Positions 53,593 to 62,275 of a stretch of 64,000 bases of DNA are shown piece by piece; the stretch's first letter is position 1; each line of letters begins with the position of its first letter. Source of the stretch: Polaribacter sp. ALD11 (GTDB lineage Bacteria > Bacteroidota > Bacteroidia > Flavobacteriales > Flavobacteriaceae); contig NZ_CP025119.1 in assembly GCF_002831685.1 (NCBI RefSeq), positions 2,676,001 to 2,740,000 on the forward strand, read 5' to 3'. The translations under genes were made by a program, and so were the position numbers. Under the pieces are notes generated by a model. It did not search any database, was not told where the DNA came from, and saw only the letters and a list, made by a program, of their open reading frames with translations.

Positions 53593-54066
53593 ATGACTTT
53601 TACACATTTAAATTCTAAAAACAATCCTAAAATGGTAAATGTTTCTGACAAGAAAATTACCAAAAGAACAGCAATTGCAAAAGCAACCATGTTTTTAGGA
53701 AAAGAAGTAATTGCTCATTTTACAAACGATGAGTTAATTACCAAAAAAGGACCTGTTTTTCAAACAGCAATTATTGCCGGAATTCAAGGTGTAAAAAAAA
53801 CATCAGAATTAATACCAATGTGTCATCCGTTATTAATTAATGGCGTAGATATCGATATTAATATTATAGATTCAGAAAATATAGAAGTTTTTTGCGAAGT
53901 AACCATCGAAGGGAAAACTGGTGTAGAAATGGAAGCTTTAACAGGCGCAAATATTACGTGTTTAACTATTTATGATATGTGTAAAAGTATCAGTCAGAAA
54001 ATGGTGATTAAAGAAGTGAAATTAGTAGAAAAAACGGGAGGAAAATCTGATATAAAAAATGGATAA
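53593..54066 (+). CDS. moaC: Cyclic pyranopterin monophosphate synthase
   Basis: Converts the MoaA product to cyclic pyranopterin monophosphate. The 157-residue protein has MVNVSDKKITKRTAIAKA, the catalytic-region motif IPMCHPLLINGVDID, GKTGVEMEALTGANITCLTI and the active-site segment DMCKSISQKMVI. Length is normal. Its end overlaps the next gene by 8 bp, so the two are translationally coupled. Confidence 0.98.
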   Translation: MTFTHLNSKNNPKMVNVSDKKITKRTAIAKATMFLGKEVIAHFTNDELITKKGPVFQTAIIAGIQGVKKTSELIPMCHPLLINGVDIDINIIDSENIEVFCEVTIEGKTGVEMEALTGANITCLTIYDMCKSISQKMVIKEVKLVEKTGGKSDIKNG

Positions 54067-55192
54067 ACACCAAAAACATACAAATTTAGAAAGACGAAAT
54101 AATGATACTTTTGCACCAAATGAAATTTCAGTTTTAGGTACAAATTGTAATGCTATTTCAGATTTAGTTCATAAAGTATCACAGAAATTATCTAAATATA
54201 AATTAGCTTATTTTGATGCTTCTCATGCAAAAGATGTCAAAAAAAACAAGTTGTCGGAATATGTATTTCACCACGAAGGAAATGTACAAATAACCACTTC
54301 TGGCAATGTAAATAAGTTTCAGCAACGTTTAGATTTTGCTCAATTCGATTGTGTTTTTATAAACGGAAATCATTATCAAGGCGCAAAACAAATTTTAGTT
54401 TTAGATGAAGCTAAAGAAGCTTCTGTATTAAAAAGATTAACACAATTAGACCGTATTCAGTTTGTCATAAAGTTAACGAAAGACACAGCGTATTTTTCTT
54501 TTCTTGAAGAAAAAATTCCGAACATAAAAAACATGATTTGCTATACAATCGATGAAGTTGATAAAATTTCAAATCATATTAATAATCTGATTCAAGAAAA
54601 AATTGCACCTGTAAAAGGGTTGGTTTTAGTTGGTGGAAAAAGCACTAGAATGGGGCAAGATAAATCGGATTTGAATTATTTTGGAAAACCTCAAAAGGAA
54701 GCTGCTAAAGAATTATTAGAAAATAATAATTTAGAAACCTTTTATTCGGTTCAAAATTCATTAAATAAAGAAAATGAGATTTCAGATAAATTCATCAATC
54801 TTGGTCCTTTTGGTGGCATTTGTTCTGCATTTCAAAAAGATCCAAATACTGCTTGGTTTGTACTAGCAACAGATGTTCCTTTTATAAATGAAGAAATTAT
54901 TCAGGCTTTATTACAACACAGAAATCCGAGTAAAGTAGCCACAGCAATTAAAGGAAAAGGCAAGGAGTTTCCAGAACCTTTAATTACTATTTACGAACCA
55001 AAAGCGTATCCGATTTTATTACAATATTTAGCACAAGGATATTCTTGTCCGCGTAAAATGTTAATTAATTCTGATGTTGAAATTGTAGAAATTGACGATT
55101 ATTTTATCAGAAATATAAATACGCCTGAAGAATTTGAAGTGGCTAAAAAGGAACTCTCGAATTCGTCTTTGGGAGGAAAAATGACGAAGTAA
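54059..55192 (+). CDS. mobA: Molybdenum cofactor guanylyltransferase with a degenerate N-terminal MobB-like domain
   Basis: A 377-residue protein. The C-terminal part (from about 190) is a MobA nucleotidyltransferase with GLVLVGGKSTRMGQDKSDLN, INLGPFGGICSAF and VLATDVPFI. The first 185 residues are unusual: ISVLGTNCNAISDLVHKVSQ, then a P-loop-less segment (FDCVFINGNHYQGAKQ) resembling MobB-type GTP-binding proteins but without a Walker A lysine motif, so nucleotide binding there is doubtful. The fusion suggests the N-terminal domain supports insertion or transfer of the cofactor. It overlaps moaC by 8 bp. Confidence 0.88.
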   Translation: MDKHQKHTNLERRNNDTFAPNEISVLGTNCNAISDLVHKVSQKLSKYKLAYFDASHAKDVKKNKLSEYVFHHEGNVQITTSGNVNKFQQRLDFAQFDCVFINGNHYQGAKQILVLDEAKEASVLKRLTQLDRIQFVIKLTKDTAYFSFLEEKIPNIKNMICYTIDEVDKISNHINNLIQEKIAPVKGLVLVGGKSTRMGQDKSDLNYFGKPQKEAAKELLENNNLETFYSVQNSLNKENEISDKFINLGPFGGICSAFQKDPNTAWFVLATDVPFINEEIIQALLQHRNPSKVATAIKGKGKEFPEPLITIYEPKAYPILLQYLAQGYSCPRKMLINSDVEIVEIDDYFIRNINTPEEFEVAKKELSNSSLGGKMTK

Positions 55193-55226
55193 TCTGTTAA
55201 TTAAAAGAACGAATATTGAATAAATT

Positions 55227-55251
55227 AATTGCTTCGTTCCTCACAATGACA
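55227..55251. repeat. Short intergenic repeat of a type common in Flavobacteriaceae
   Basis: ATTGCTTCGTTCCTCACAAT followed by GACA lies in the gap between mobA and moeB. This sequence type recurs in flavobacterial intergenic regions, from general knowledge; copy number cannot be checked here. Confidence 0.45.
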
Positions 55252-55255
55252 AAAA

Positions 55256-56347
55256 ATGAAACCAACAAAAAAAGAACTTTTTAAACGTCAGACTACTTTA
55301 CAAGAAATTGGAGAAGTCGGACAACAAAAATTACAAAACGCTTCTGTTTTAGTAGTTGGTTGTGGCGGTTTGGGAAGTCCGATTGCGGTGTATTTAGCTT
55401 CTAGCGGAATTGGGAAAATTCATTTGGTAGATTTTGATACAATTGATATCACTAACTTACACAGACAAGTTTTCTTTTCTTTAGAGGATGTTGGTAAATC
55501 TAAAGCCGAAGTTTTATCAACATTTATAAAAAAAAGAGCACCTTTTACAGCAGTAAGTTTTACAACCAAACCAATTACAAAAGAGAATGTTTTCGAGTTG
55601 CTAGAAAACGTAGATATTGTGGTTGATGGAACAGATTCATTACCAACAAAATATCTTTTAAACGATGCTTGTGTTCTTAAAAATAAGCCAATGGTTTATG
55701 GTTCTTTGTATAAGTTTGATGGGTATGTTGCTACCTTTAATGTCTTGCAAAAAGACGGAAGTTATTCCGCAAATTTGCGAGATGCTTTCCCAAAAATTGC
55801 AACAGACATTCCTAATTGCGAGGAAGCGGGAACTTTAAACTCTATTGTTGGTATTATTGCTACACAACAAGTAAATGAAGTTTTAAAATTGATTACAGGA
55901 ATTGGAAAACCGTTAATAAATCAATTATTAATTTACAATTCACTTCAAAATACACAGTTAAAAATGAAGTTAAAACCGACTGTTTTAAAAGAAAAAATAG
56001 CAAAATTATTTAAAGTACAAACTTATTTTGATGCTGTTTGTGCAACTCAAAATAACAATTTGTTAATTACTTCTGTAGATTTAAAAAGTAAACTTGAAGA
56101 TAAAAATTTAGAATTAATTGCGGTTTTACCAAATTTAAAATTGCCTTTTAATGTGCAGCAGGTAATTCCTATCCAGAAATTTAAGCCAGAAAAGATTATA
56201 GTAGATTTTAATAAAATCTATGTTATGGTTTGCCAAAGAGGTGTAAATAGCTACATTGCCACAAAAATGATGAAAAATAAATATCCGGAACTAAACGTTT
56301 TTAGTTTGGTTGGCGGAATTTCTAAATATAAAATAGAGAATAATTAA
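55256..56347 (+). CDS. moeB: MoeB/ThiF-family adenylyltransferase with C-terminal rhodanese-like domain
   Basis: Adenylates the C-terminus of a sulfur-carrier protein such as MoaD or ThiS. The 363-residue protein has the nucleotide site VVGCGGLGSPIAVYLASSGI, the Asp/Arg cluster DFDTIDITNLHRQ, and IPNCEEAGTLNSIVGIIATQ with the conserved Cys. The two zinc-binding CxxC pairs of E. coli MoeB are not visible. The C-terminal segment (about 285-363) is rhodanese-like with the active-site loop CQRGVNSYIA, giving a MoeBR/ThiF-rhodanese architecture. Whether it serves molybdopterin or thiamine synthesis cannot be told; the operon favours molybdopterin. Confidence 0.92.
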   Translation: MKPTKKELFKRQTTLQEIGEVGQQKLQNASVLVVGCGGLGSPIAVYLASSGIGKIHLVDFDTIDITNLHRQVFFSLEDVGKSKAEVLSTFIKKRAPFTAVSFTTKPITKENVFELLENVDIVVDGTDSLPTKYLLNDACVLKNKPMVYGSLYKFDGYVATFNVLQKDGSYSANLRDAFPKIATDIPNCEEAGTLNSIVGIIATQQVNEVLKLITGIGKPLINQLLIYNSLQNTQLKMKLKPTVLKEKIAKLFKVQTYFDAVCATQNNNLLITSVDLKSKLEDKNLELIAVLPNLKLPFNVQQVIPIQKFKPEKIIVDFNKIYVMVCQRGVNSYIATKMMKNKYPELNVFSLVGGISKYKIENN

Positions 56348-58117
56348 ATGCAAAATCCTATAGATTTTTATATAAGTACAAAAGCTGAACTAGAGAAAGA
56401 AGCAGCCATTTTAAAACGTAAATCGGTTAATTTAAGTGTTTTTAGATTTGCTGTTTTTCTAGGCACTTGTTTTCTAATTTATTTAACTTTTGGTTCTTAT
56501 CCAGATGTTTTTATTATTGCTTTTTTGGGTTTTTTATTGTTTGGGTTTTTGGTTTCAAAGCACATCAATCTTAAAAGAAAAAGAAATATTGTTGATGAGA
56601 AAATTCAAATTAATAAGACAGAAATTAGTGTTCTAAATCGCGATTTTCATCATTTAGAAACAGGAGAAGACTTTGTAAATCCTGCGCATTTTTATAGCAA
56701 TGATATCGATTTATTTGGCAAAGGATCTTTCTTTCAATATATGAATAGAACGAAAACAAATGATGGTAAAGTTATTTTAGCAAATTTGTTGACAGAAAAT
56801 AAAATAACAGCAATTTTAGAGAAACAAAGTGCGCTAAAAGAGCTTTCTGAAAAAGTTGCTTGGAGACAACATTTTGGGGCTTTAGCAGGTTTAGTTTCTG
56901 TGAAAAATACTTCTAAATCTATTGTAGATTGGATTTTTAATTATGCTTCAGTTTTCCCTAAATATTTAGCGAAAATTCAAGTAGGCTTTTCTGTACTTTC
57001 TTTAGTTTTAATTATCTCGGTTTCCTTCGGAATTGTTCCGTTTTCATATCTAATAATTTGGTTTTTCTTTGGACTTTTTGTTACAGGAAGGTTCTTGAAA
57101 AAAACGAACAACTTGTATGTAGAAACAGGTAAAGTTAGAGAGACATTTAAACAATATCATGTTTTGTTAGATGAGATTGAAAATGAATCTTTCACTTCAG
57201 AAATATTAACAAAAAAGCAAGAAATTATTAAGTCTGAAAATAAAAAAGCTTCTCTAATTTTTAAAGAGTTTTCTAAAGTTTTAGATAGTTTCGATCAAAG
57301 AAATAATTTAGTGATTGCTGTTTTTGGAAATGCATTGTTACTTTGGGATATAAAAAGTGCTTGCAAGGTAGAAAAATGGATTTCTACTTATAAACATACA
57401 GTCGATAAATGGTTTGAAGTAGTTGCTTTTTTTGATGCAGAAAACTCATTAGCAAATTATCACTTTAATCACCCAAAATTTATTTTTCCAGAAATAACTT
57501 CAGAAAAAGAAGTGATTAAAGGAACCAATTTAGGACATCCTTTATTAAAAACGGATAAAAGAATAGATAATGATTTCAATATTAAAAAAGAAGAGTTTTT
57601 TATTGTTACAGGAGCAAATATGGCTGGAAAAAGTACGTTCTTAAGAACTATTTCTTTATCTATTGTAATGGCAAATTGTGGTTTGCCTGTTTGTGCAACG
57701 TCTTTTAAATATTCGCCAATAAAACTGATTACAAGTATGAGAACTACAGATTCTTTAACGGAAGATGAGTCTTATTTTTATTCAGAATTAAAACGTTTAA
57801 AGTTTATTGTTGATGAAATTAAAGAGGAAGATTATTTTATAATTTTAGATGAAATTCTAAAAGGAACCAACAGTAAAGATAAGGCTATTGGTTCTAAGAA
57901 GTTTGTAGAAAAATTAACGAAATCTAAATCTACAGGAATTATAGCGACGCATGATGTGAGTTTGTGTGAATTAGAAAATGAGTTTCCTACTGTTAAAAAC
58001 TACTATTTTGATGCTGAAATTATAGACAACGAATTACATTTCGATTACACGTTAAAAAACGGAATTTGTAAAAATATGAATGCTTCTTTCTTATTACACA
58101 AAATGGAAATTATATAA
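56348..58117 (+). CDS. Membrane-anchored MutS-family ATPase
   Basis: A 589-residue protein with hydrophobic helices near residues 29-70 (FAVFLGTCFLIYLTFGSYPD region) and 215-250 (VLIISVSFGIVPFSYLIIWF), a MutS core-like helical region, and a C-terminal MutS ATPase domain with Walker A TGANMAGKSTFLRT, SMRTTDSLTEDESYFYSELK, Walker B DYFIILDEILKGTNS and IIATHDVSLC. The N-terminal mismatch-recognition domain is absent, so it is not a mismatch-repair MutS; similar membrane-bound MutS relatives are widespread in Bacteroidota with unknown function. It begins at the base after the moeB stop, so it is in the same operon. Confidence 0.9.
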   Translation: MQNPIDFYISTKAELEKEAAILKRKSVNLSVFRFAVFLGTCFLIYLTFGSYPDVFIIAFLGFLLFGFLVSKHINLKRKRNIVDEKIQINKTEISVLNRDFHHLETGEDFVNPAHFYSNDIDLFGKGSFFQYMNRTKTNDGKVILANLLTENKITAILEKQSALKELSEKVAWRQHFGALAGLVSVKNTSKSIVDWIFNYASVFPKYLAKIQVGFSVLSLVLIISVSFGIVPFSYLIIWFFFGLFVTGRFLKKTNNLYVETGKVRETFKQYHVLLDEIENESFTSEILTKKQEIIKSENKKASLIFKEFSKVLDSFDQRNNLVIAVFGNALLLWDIKSACKVEKWISTYKHTVDKWFEVVAFFDAENSLANYHFNHPKFIFPEITSEKEVIKGTNLGHPLLKTDKRIDNDFNIKKEEFFIVTGANMAGKSTFLRTISLSIVMANCGLPVCATSFKYSPIKLITSMRTTDSLTEDESYFYSELKRLKFIVDEIKEEDYFIILDEILKGTNSKDKAIGSKKFVEKLTKSKSTGIIATHDVSLCELENEFPTVKNYYFDAEIIDNELHFDYTLKNGICKNMNASFLLHKMEII

Positions 58118-58208
58118 TGTCGTAGAGACAAGAGGTAGTGTGAGTAATTTAGTGAAATGTATTATAAAATAAAATTTTTTAAGTCTTATTAAGAAGCGTG
58201 AAAATAAT

Positions 58209-58760
58209 TTACTCTTTCCATTCTAAAGTTTCTACCAAACGTAAAATGTCTTCTTTAATATAGTTTAAGGCAGGTAAAATGGAATCGTAGTTTGGTTTTG
58301 CGTAGAAATACAGAGAGCCTTTAATGAAGTTTTTTGTGCTGTCTGTAACATGAAATTGAATGTGAGAAGCCGCGTTTCCTGTAATTTCATAAATGCTACC
58401 AAAAACTTTTTTTTCTTCATTTATAAAGTCTTTTGGTATAATTTGTTCTGCCTTTGCCGTGTGCTTAAAAACGAGTTTTTCTGCTTCAGTAAGTAATTCT
58501 TTTATATTGTTATTTACAGGTCTGTAGGTAATATCTATTGATGCTTTTAATTTGGGGTATTTAATTGTGAGCCAATTATTTTCATCATCAATAATGGTTG
58601 TGTTTTGTAAAACTTTAAAAGTGTAAGGTCTTTTAAGCTTTAAACTCTCGTAGGTTTTTTCTGCATACGTTAAACTCAAATACGCTTTTGGTTTTGGAAA
58701 AACATCGTTTTTGCACGAAAGAAAAATAGGTAAAAAAAAGAGTAAAAATAGGTTACGCAT
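58209..58760 (-). CDS. gldD: Gliding motility lipoprotein GldD
   Basis: A 183-residue lipoprotein (lipobox LFFLPIFLSC, Cys near 16) with the GldD pattern: FPKPKAYLSLTYAEKTYESL, RPYTFKV, then FHVTDSTKNFIKGSLYFYAK near the C-terminus. GldD is required for Flavobacterium gliding and for efficient type IX secretion. It overlaps the end of gldE by 8 bp, the usual coupled arrangement. Confidence 0.95.
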   Translation of the reverse strand: MRNLFLLFFLPIFLSCKNDVFPKPKAYLSLTYAEKTYESLKLKRPYTFKVLQNTTIIDDENNWLTIKYPKLKASIDITYRPVNNNIKELLTEAEKLVFKHTAKAEQIIPKDFINEEKKVFGSIYEITGNAASHIQFHVTDSTKNFIKGSLYFYAKPNYDSILPALNYIKEDILRLVETLEWKE

Positions 58761-60081
58761 TTCTGGTTGCTTTTACTTGTTTTATGCGTTTTTTATCTAA
58801 CGCTTCAATAGTAAACGTATAATTCTTAAAGATTATTTTCTCACCTCTTTTTGGGAATTTTCCGGAAATCTCTAAAATAAAACCAGCTAAAGTTTCGCTT
58901 TCTCCTTTTTCTTCCTCAAAAATTTCTTCATCTTCATCATCTAAAACTCTACAGAAATCTTTTATAGATGTTTTTCCTTCAAAAACATAATTGTTGTTGT
59001 CTATTCTAGAATAAGATAAGTCTTCGTCATCAAACTCATCATTTATGTCTCCAACAATCTCTTCTATAACGTCTTCTAGGGTCACTAATCCACTAGTTCC
59101 ACCGTATTCATCTACAACGATTGCCAAGTGATTTTTCTTTGCTCTAAAATCTACTAATAAATCATCTAGCTTTTTATTTTCTGGCACAAAGAATGGTTCT
59201 CTTAGTAGGGTTTGCCATTTAAAAGATTTCTTATCTAGGTGTGCTAACAAATCTTTTGCATATAAAACACCTGTGATATTATCTATATTTTCTTTGTAAA
59301 CAGGGTTCCTAGAGTAACCTTTTGTTTGAATTTTATTTAAAATTTCTTCATAAGATTCATCATCAGAAATTGCAAAAATGTCTATTCTCGGTTTCATTAT
59401 TTGCACTGTTTCTGTGTTTCCGAAGTTTACAATTCCTTGTAAGATTTTTTGTTCGTCTTTGCTTGTTGCACCTTGTGATGTTAATTCTAAAGCTTGAGAC
59501 AGGGTTTCTACCGAGAAATTTCTGGCTTTACTACCAAATTTTTTCTCAACCCATTTTGTAATTGCAATTAACGGCATGCTAAAAGGCGTTAATAAAATAT
59601 TAACAGCATGAATAAATTTAGACATTTTCTTAGCAAAAGGCAATGCATTTCTAGAAGCATATACTTTTGGTAAGACTTCGCCAAATAATAGAATTAAGAA
59701 AGTTATTAAGATTACTTCTAAGACAAACCGAACAGGAAGTGTAAAGAAGTATAAATCTAAAGTAAGGTCGAAATTGCCAAATAAAGTTTCTGCTAAAGAA
59801 GCAAATAAAAGTACAATTAAAATATTTATAAAATTGTTGGTAATTAAGATAGTGGCTAGTAGTCTTCTAGGTCTGTCTAATAAATTCACAACAATGTTTT
59901 CTTCTTTTCCGTTGTTAGAAAGTTGATTTATATCTGTTTGATTTAATGAGAAAAAAGCAATTTCAGAACCAGAAATTAATGCAGAACTAACAAGTAGTGC
60001 AATTAAAACAATTCCGTTTAAAACTGTAATAAAATCGAAGGAAGCTAATAAAAAAAATAAATGTTCGGGATCTGGGTCCAA
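58753..60081 (-). CDS. gldE: Gliding motility-associated protein GldE (CBS-domain membrane protein)
   Basis: A 442-residue inner-membrane protein of the CorC/HlyC type. The N-terminal DUF21 region has several helices (LNGIVLIALLVSSALISGSE), followed by a pair of CBS domains (about 215-335) and a C-terminal transporter-associated domain. The best start is a TTG at 60081, giving MDPDPEH; no ATG is nearby and the first residues look family-like. GldE can compensate for GldD defects in Flavobacterium, and the genes overlap by 8 bp. It follows ssb by 20 bp. Confidence 0.93.
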   Translation of the reverse strand: MDPDPEHLFFLLASFDFITVLNGIVLIALLVSSALISGSEIAFFSLNQTDINQLSNNGKEENIVVNLLDRPRRLLATILITNNFINILIVLLFASLAETLFGNFDLTLDLYFFTLPVRFVLEVILITFLILLFGEVLPKVYASRNALPFAKKMSKFIHAVNILLTPFSMPLIAITKWVEKKFGSKARNFSVETLSQALELTSQGATSKDEQKILQGIVNFGNTETVQIMKPRIDIFAISDDESYEEILNKIQTKGYSRNPVYKENIDNITGVLYAKDLLAHLDKKSFKWQTLLREPFFVPENKKLDDLLVDFRAKKNHLAIVVDEYGGTSGLVTLEDVIEEIVGDINDEFDDEDLSYSRIDNNNYVFEGKTSIKDFCRVLDDEDEEIFEEEKGESETLAGFILEISGKFPKRGEKIIFKNYTFTIEALDKKRIKQVKATRNA

Positions 60082-60101
60082 GGTTTAAAAGTTTATAATT
60101 G

Positions 60102-60539
60102 TTAAAAAGGTAAATCGTCGTTTTCTTCTGGTGCAACCGTTTTTGGTTCACTGGTAGTTGGTGTGTTTTGTTGTGGAGTAGCAACGCTGTTTTCTGAGTT
60201 CTTTTTAGTGCTTAGCATGGTCATTTCTGTAACAATAACTTCTGTGGAATAACGCTTTACACCATCTTGTTCCCATTGCCTATTTTTTAATTTTCCTTCT
60301 ACATAAACCTTATCTCCTTTCGATAAATATTTCTCACAAATTTCTGCTAGTTTATTTCGAACTACAATATTGTGCCAATCTGTATTGGTTACTTTTTCAC
60401 CTGTTTGTTTGCTTGTGTAGCTTTCTGAAGTTGCAATAGGGAAACGCCCAACACTATTTTTATCATCAAAATAATGCATTTTTACGTCATCACCTAAATT
60501 ACCAATAAGTATTACTTTATTTATTGTTCCTGCTGCCAT
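60102..60539 (-). CDS. ssb: Single-stranded DNA-binding protein
   Basis: A 145-residue protein with an OB fold (INKVILIGNLGDDVKMHYFD, NTDWHNIVVRNKLAEICEKY, KGDKVYVEGKL), a Thr/Pro-rich linker and the acidic tail EENDDLPF that recruits repair and replication partners. It protects single-stranded DNA in replication and repair. It lies between mutY and gldE on the minus strand, the conserved flavobacterial order mutY-ssb-gldE-gldD. Confidence 0.97.
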   Translation of the reverse strand: MAAGTINKVILIGNLGDDVKMHYFDDKNSVGRFPIATSESYTSKQTGEKVTNTDWHNIVVRNKLAEICEKYLSKGDKVYVEGKLKNRQWEQDGVKRYSTEVIVTEMTMLSTKKNSENSVATPQQNTPTTSEPKTVAPEENDDLPF

Positions 60540-60581
60540 ATTTTCAAATTTTTAAACAAATCAAATGTACAAAAATATCAA

Positions 60582-61625
60582 TTACTTTTTAGCTTGATAA
60601 GCTTCTAAAAAATTGGCAATTAAGACAGGAACAGGAAAATCTTGAATGTTCTTCCAAAAAACATCAGCATTTTTAAGTGTTTTGGTTTCTACAACCCAAA
60701 ATTGTGTGTATAAATGTTGATGAGATAATTTATGAACAATTTCTTTTTCGTTAAAAAGTGAAATGGTTGTTTCTTCTGGGAATAGTTCGATAAAAGTATC
60801 TGAAGAAATAATTTCTTTTTGGTCGATGCTCTTCTCGCTTTCAATTAATGGAAATTGATATAATCCTTGCCAAATGCCTTTTCCTTTTCTTTCTGTTAGC
60901 ATTGTTTTATTATTATCAGTTTTTATCACCAAAAAATTAAAATAACGTTTTCTAACTTTTATTTTCTTCTCTTTTACGGGCAATTCTTTGGTCAGGTTTT
61001 TTTCTAAAGCGATGCAACTATTAGAAAGAGGACAGGTGTCACATAGCGGATTTTGTGGTTTGCAGTGTAGTGCGCCAAAATCCATAATAGCCTGATTAAA
61101 AGTACCAGGTTGCGTTTTATCTATAAGAGATTGTGCAAGGGTTTTAAACTCCTTAATGCCAGAAGTTGAGTTGATTGCTGTGTGAATGCCAAAGTAGCGA
61201 GAAAGCACCCTGTAAACGTTTCCGTCTACAACTGCAGTTGGTTCGTTAAAACAAATTGATGCGATTGCAGATGCTGTGTAATCTCCAATTCCTTTTAACT
61301 TTATTATTTCTTTATAAGTTGATGGAAATTCGCCATTTAGCTCTTCTACAATCTGTTTTGCAGAAAAATGTAAATTTCTTGCCCTCGAATAATAACCCAG
61401 TCCTTGCCACATTTTTAAAACAGTACTTTCGTCTGCTTTTGCAAGGTCAAAAACTGTTGGAAAAGTGGTTGTAAATTCCGAATAATAAGACAAACCTTGA
61501 GCAACTCTTGTTTGTTGCAACATGATTTCGCTTAGCCAAATAAAATATGGGTTCTTACTTTTGCGCCAAGGAAGCGTTCTGTTGTTTTGTAAATACCAGT
61601 ATACTAATGTGTTAGAAAATTTCAT
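60582..61625 (-). CDS. mutY: A/G-specific adenine glycosylase
   Basis: Removes adenine mispaired with 8-oxoguanine. From the ATG at 61625 (an upstream TTG at 61646 is less likely) the protein is 347 residues. It has LSEIMLQQTRV with the catalytic Glu, the helix-hairpin-helix LKGIGDYTASAIASICF followed by VVDGNVYRVL with the catalytic Asp, and the iron-sulfur cluster pattern CKPQNPLCDTCPLSNSC. A C-terminal NUDIX-like 8-oxoG-recognition domain follows (GKGIWQGLYQFPLIESE). Confidence 0.97.
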   Translation of the reverse strand: MKFSNTLVYWYLQNNRTLPWRKSKNPYFIWLSEIMLQQTRVAQGLSYYSEFTTTFPTVFDLAKADESTVLKMWQGLGYYSRARNLHFSAKQIVEELNGEFPSTYKEIIKLKGIGDYTASAIASICFNEPTAVVDGNVYRVLSRYFGIHTAINSTSGIKEFKTLAQSLIDKTQPGTFNQAIMDFGALHCKPQNPLCDTCPLSNSCIALEKNLTKELPVKEKKIKVRKRYFNFLVIKTDNNKTMLTERKGKGIWQGLYQFPLIESEKSIDQKEIISSDTFIELFPEETTISLFNEKEIVHKLSHQHLYTQFWVVETKTLKNADVFWKNIQDFPVPVLIANFLEAYQAKK

Positions 61626-61708
61626 CGATAAAAAATAGAATTGCAATATTACATTTTAAAATTAAGATAAAATTAAGTCTTTATCTTTTCGGAATTGATT
61701 AATTATCA

Positions 61709-61716
61709 TATATTTG
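61709..61716 (+). promoter_or_regulatory. -7 promoter element of the HU gene
   Basis: TATATTTG matches TAnnTTTG exactly, and the 20 bases from 61709 are identical to those at the rplU promoter, including the likely transcription start. No clear -33 TTG at the normal distance was seen. Confidence 0.65.
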
Positions 61717-61766
61717 CATCCGCATTTTTGGAAGTAAATTAATAAAAATATAGTAAAAATAGAGAC

Positions 61767-62057
61767 ATGACGAAAGCAGATATCGTATCTAAAATTTCAG
61801 ATAAATCAGGAATTGAAAAAACAGATGTTTTAGCAACAGTGGAAGCATTTATGACTGAAGTTAAAGATGCCTTAGAAAATGGGGATAACGTTTATTTAAG
61901 AGGTTTTGGTAGTTTTATTATCAAAACAAGAGCAGAAAAAACTGGTAGAAATATTTCAAAGAATACAACTATTAAGATTCCTTCTCATAATATTCCAGCT
62001 TTTAAACCAGCAAAAACTTTTACTGAAGGGGTAAAAAGTAAAGTTGCTGTAAAATAA
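61767..62057 (+). CDS. HU/IHF-family DNA-binding protein
   Basis: A 96-residue nucleoid protein with the family pattern: MTKADIVSKISDKSGIEKTD, DALENGDNVYLRGFGSF, KTGRNISKNTTIKIPSHNIP (the beta-arm region, with Pro at its tip) and FKPAKTF. It bends and compacts DNA as a dimer. It is slightly longer than E. coli HU. It precedes the small basic protein and RNase G genes, a common Bacteroidota order. Confidence 0.96.
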   Translation: MTKADIVSKISDKSGIEKTDVLATVEAFMTEVKDALENGDNVYLRGFGSFIIKTRAEKTGRNISKNTTIKIPSHNIPAFKPAKTFTEGVKSKVAVK

Positions 62058-62112
62058 CATTAATACAATACTAATCTAAGTCTTAACGGATTTAAAAAAA
62101 AACCGAAACATT

Positions 62113-62205
62113 ATGCCAAGTGGTAAAAAAAGAAAGAGAGCAAAAATCTCTACACACAAAAGAAAGAAAAGAGCTAGAGCAAATAGACACAAAAAGAAAA
62201 AGTAA
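62113..62205 (+). CDS. 30-residue basic protein, AURKAIP1/COX24-type ribosomal protein
   Basis: ATG at 62113 to TAA at 62205 encodes MPSGKKRKRAKISTHKRKKR and ten more basic residues. Over half the residues are Lys or Arg. It matches the small Bacteroidota family related to the mitochondrial AURKAIP1/COX24 (mS38) C-terminus, expected on the small ribosomal subunit. It lies 55 bp after the HU gene. The terminator stem overlaps its stop codon. Confidence 0.88.
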   Translation: MPSGKKRKRAKISTHKRKKRARANRHKKKK

Positions 62206-62222
62206 GCTAATGCTTACTTTTT
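62197..62222 (+). terminator. Terminator overlapping the stop codon of the small basic protein gene
   Basis: AAAAAGTAAGC and GCTTACTTTTT form a perfect 11-bp stem around TAAT, with the TAA stop inside the left arm. Confidence 0.85.
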
Positions 62223-62275
62223 CGTTTATTATCTAACGAAAAGAATCAATCAATTAAAAAAGTTCATTGACATTC

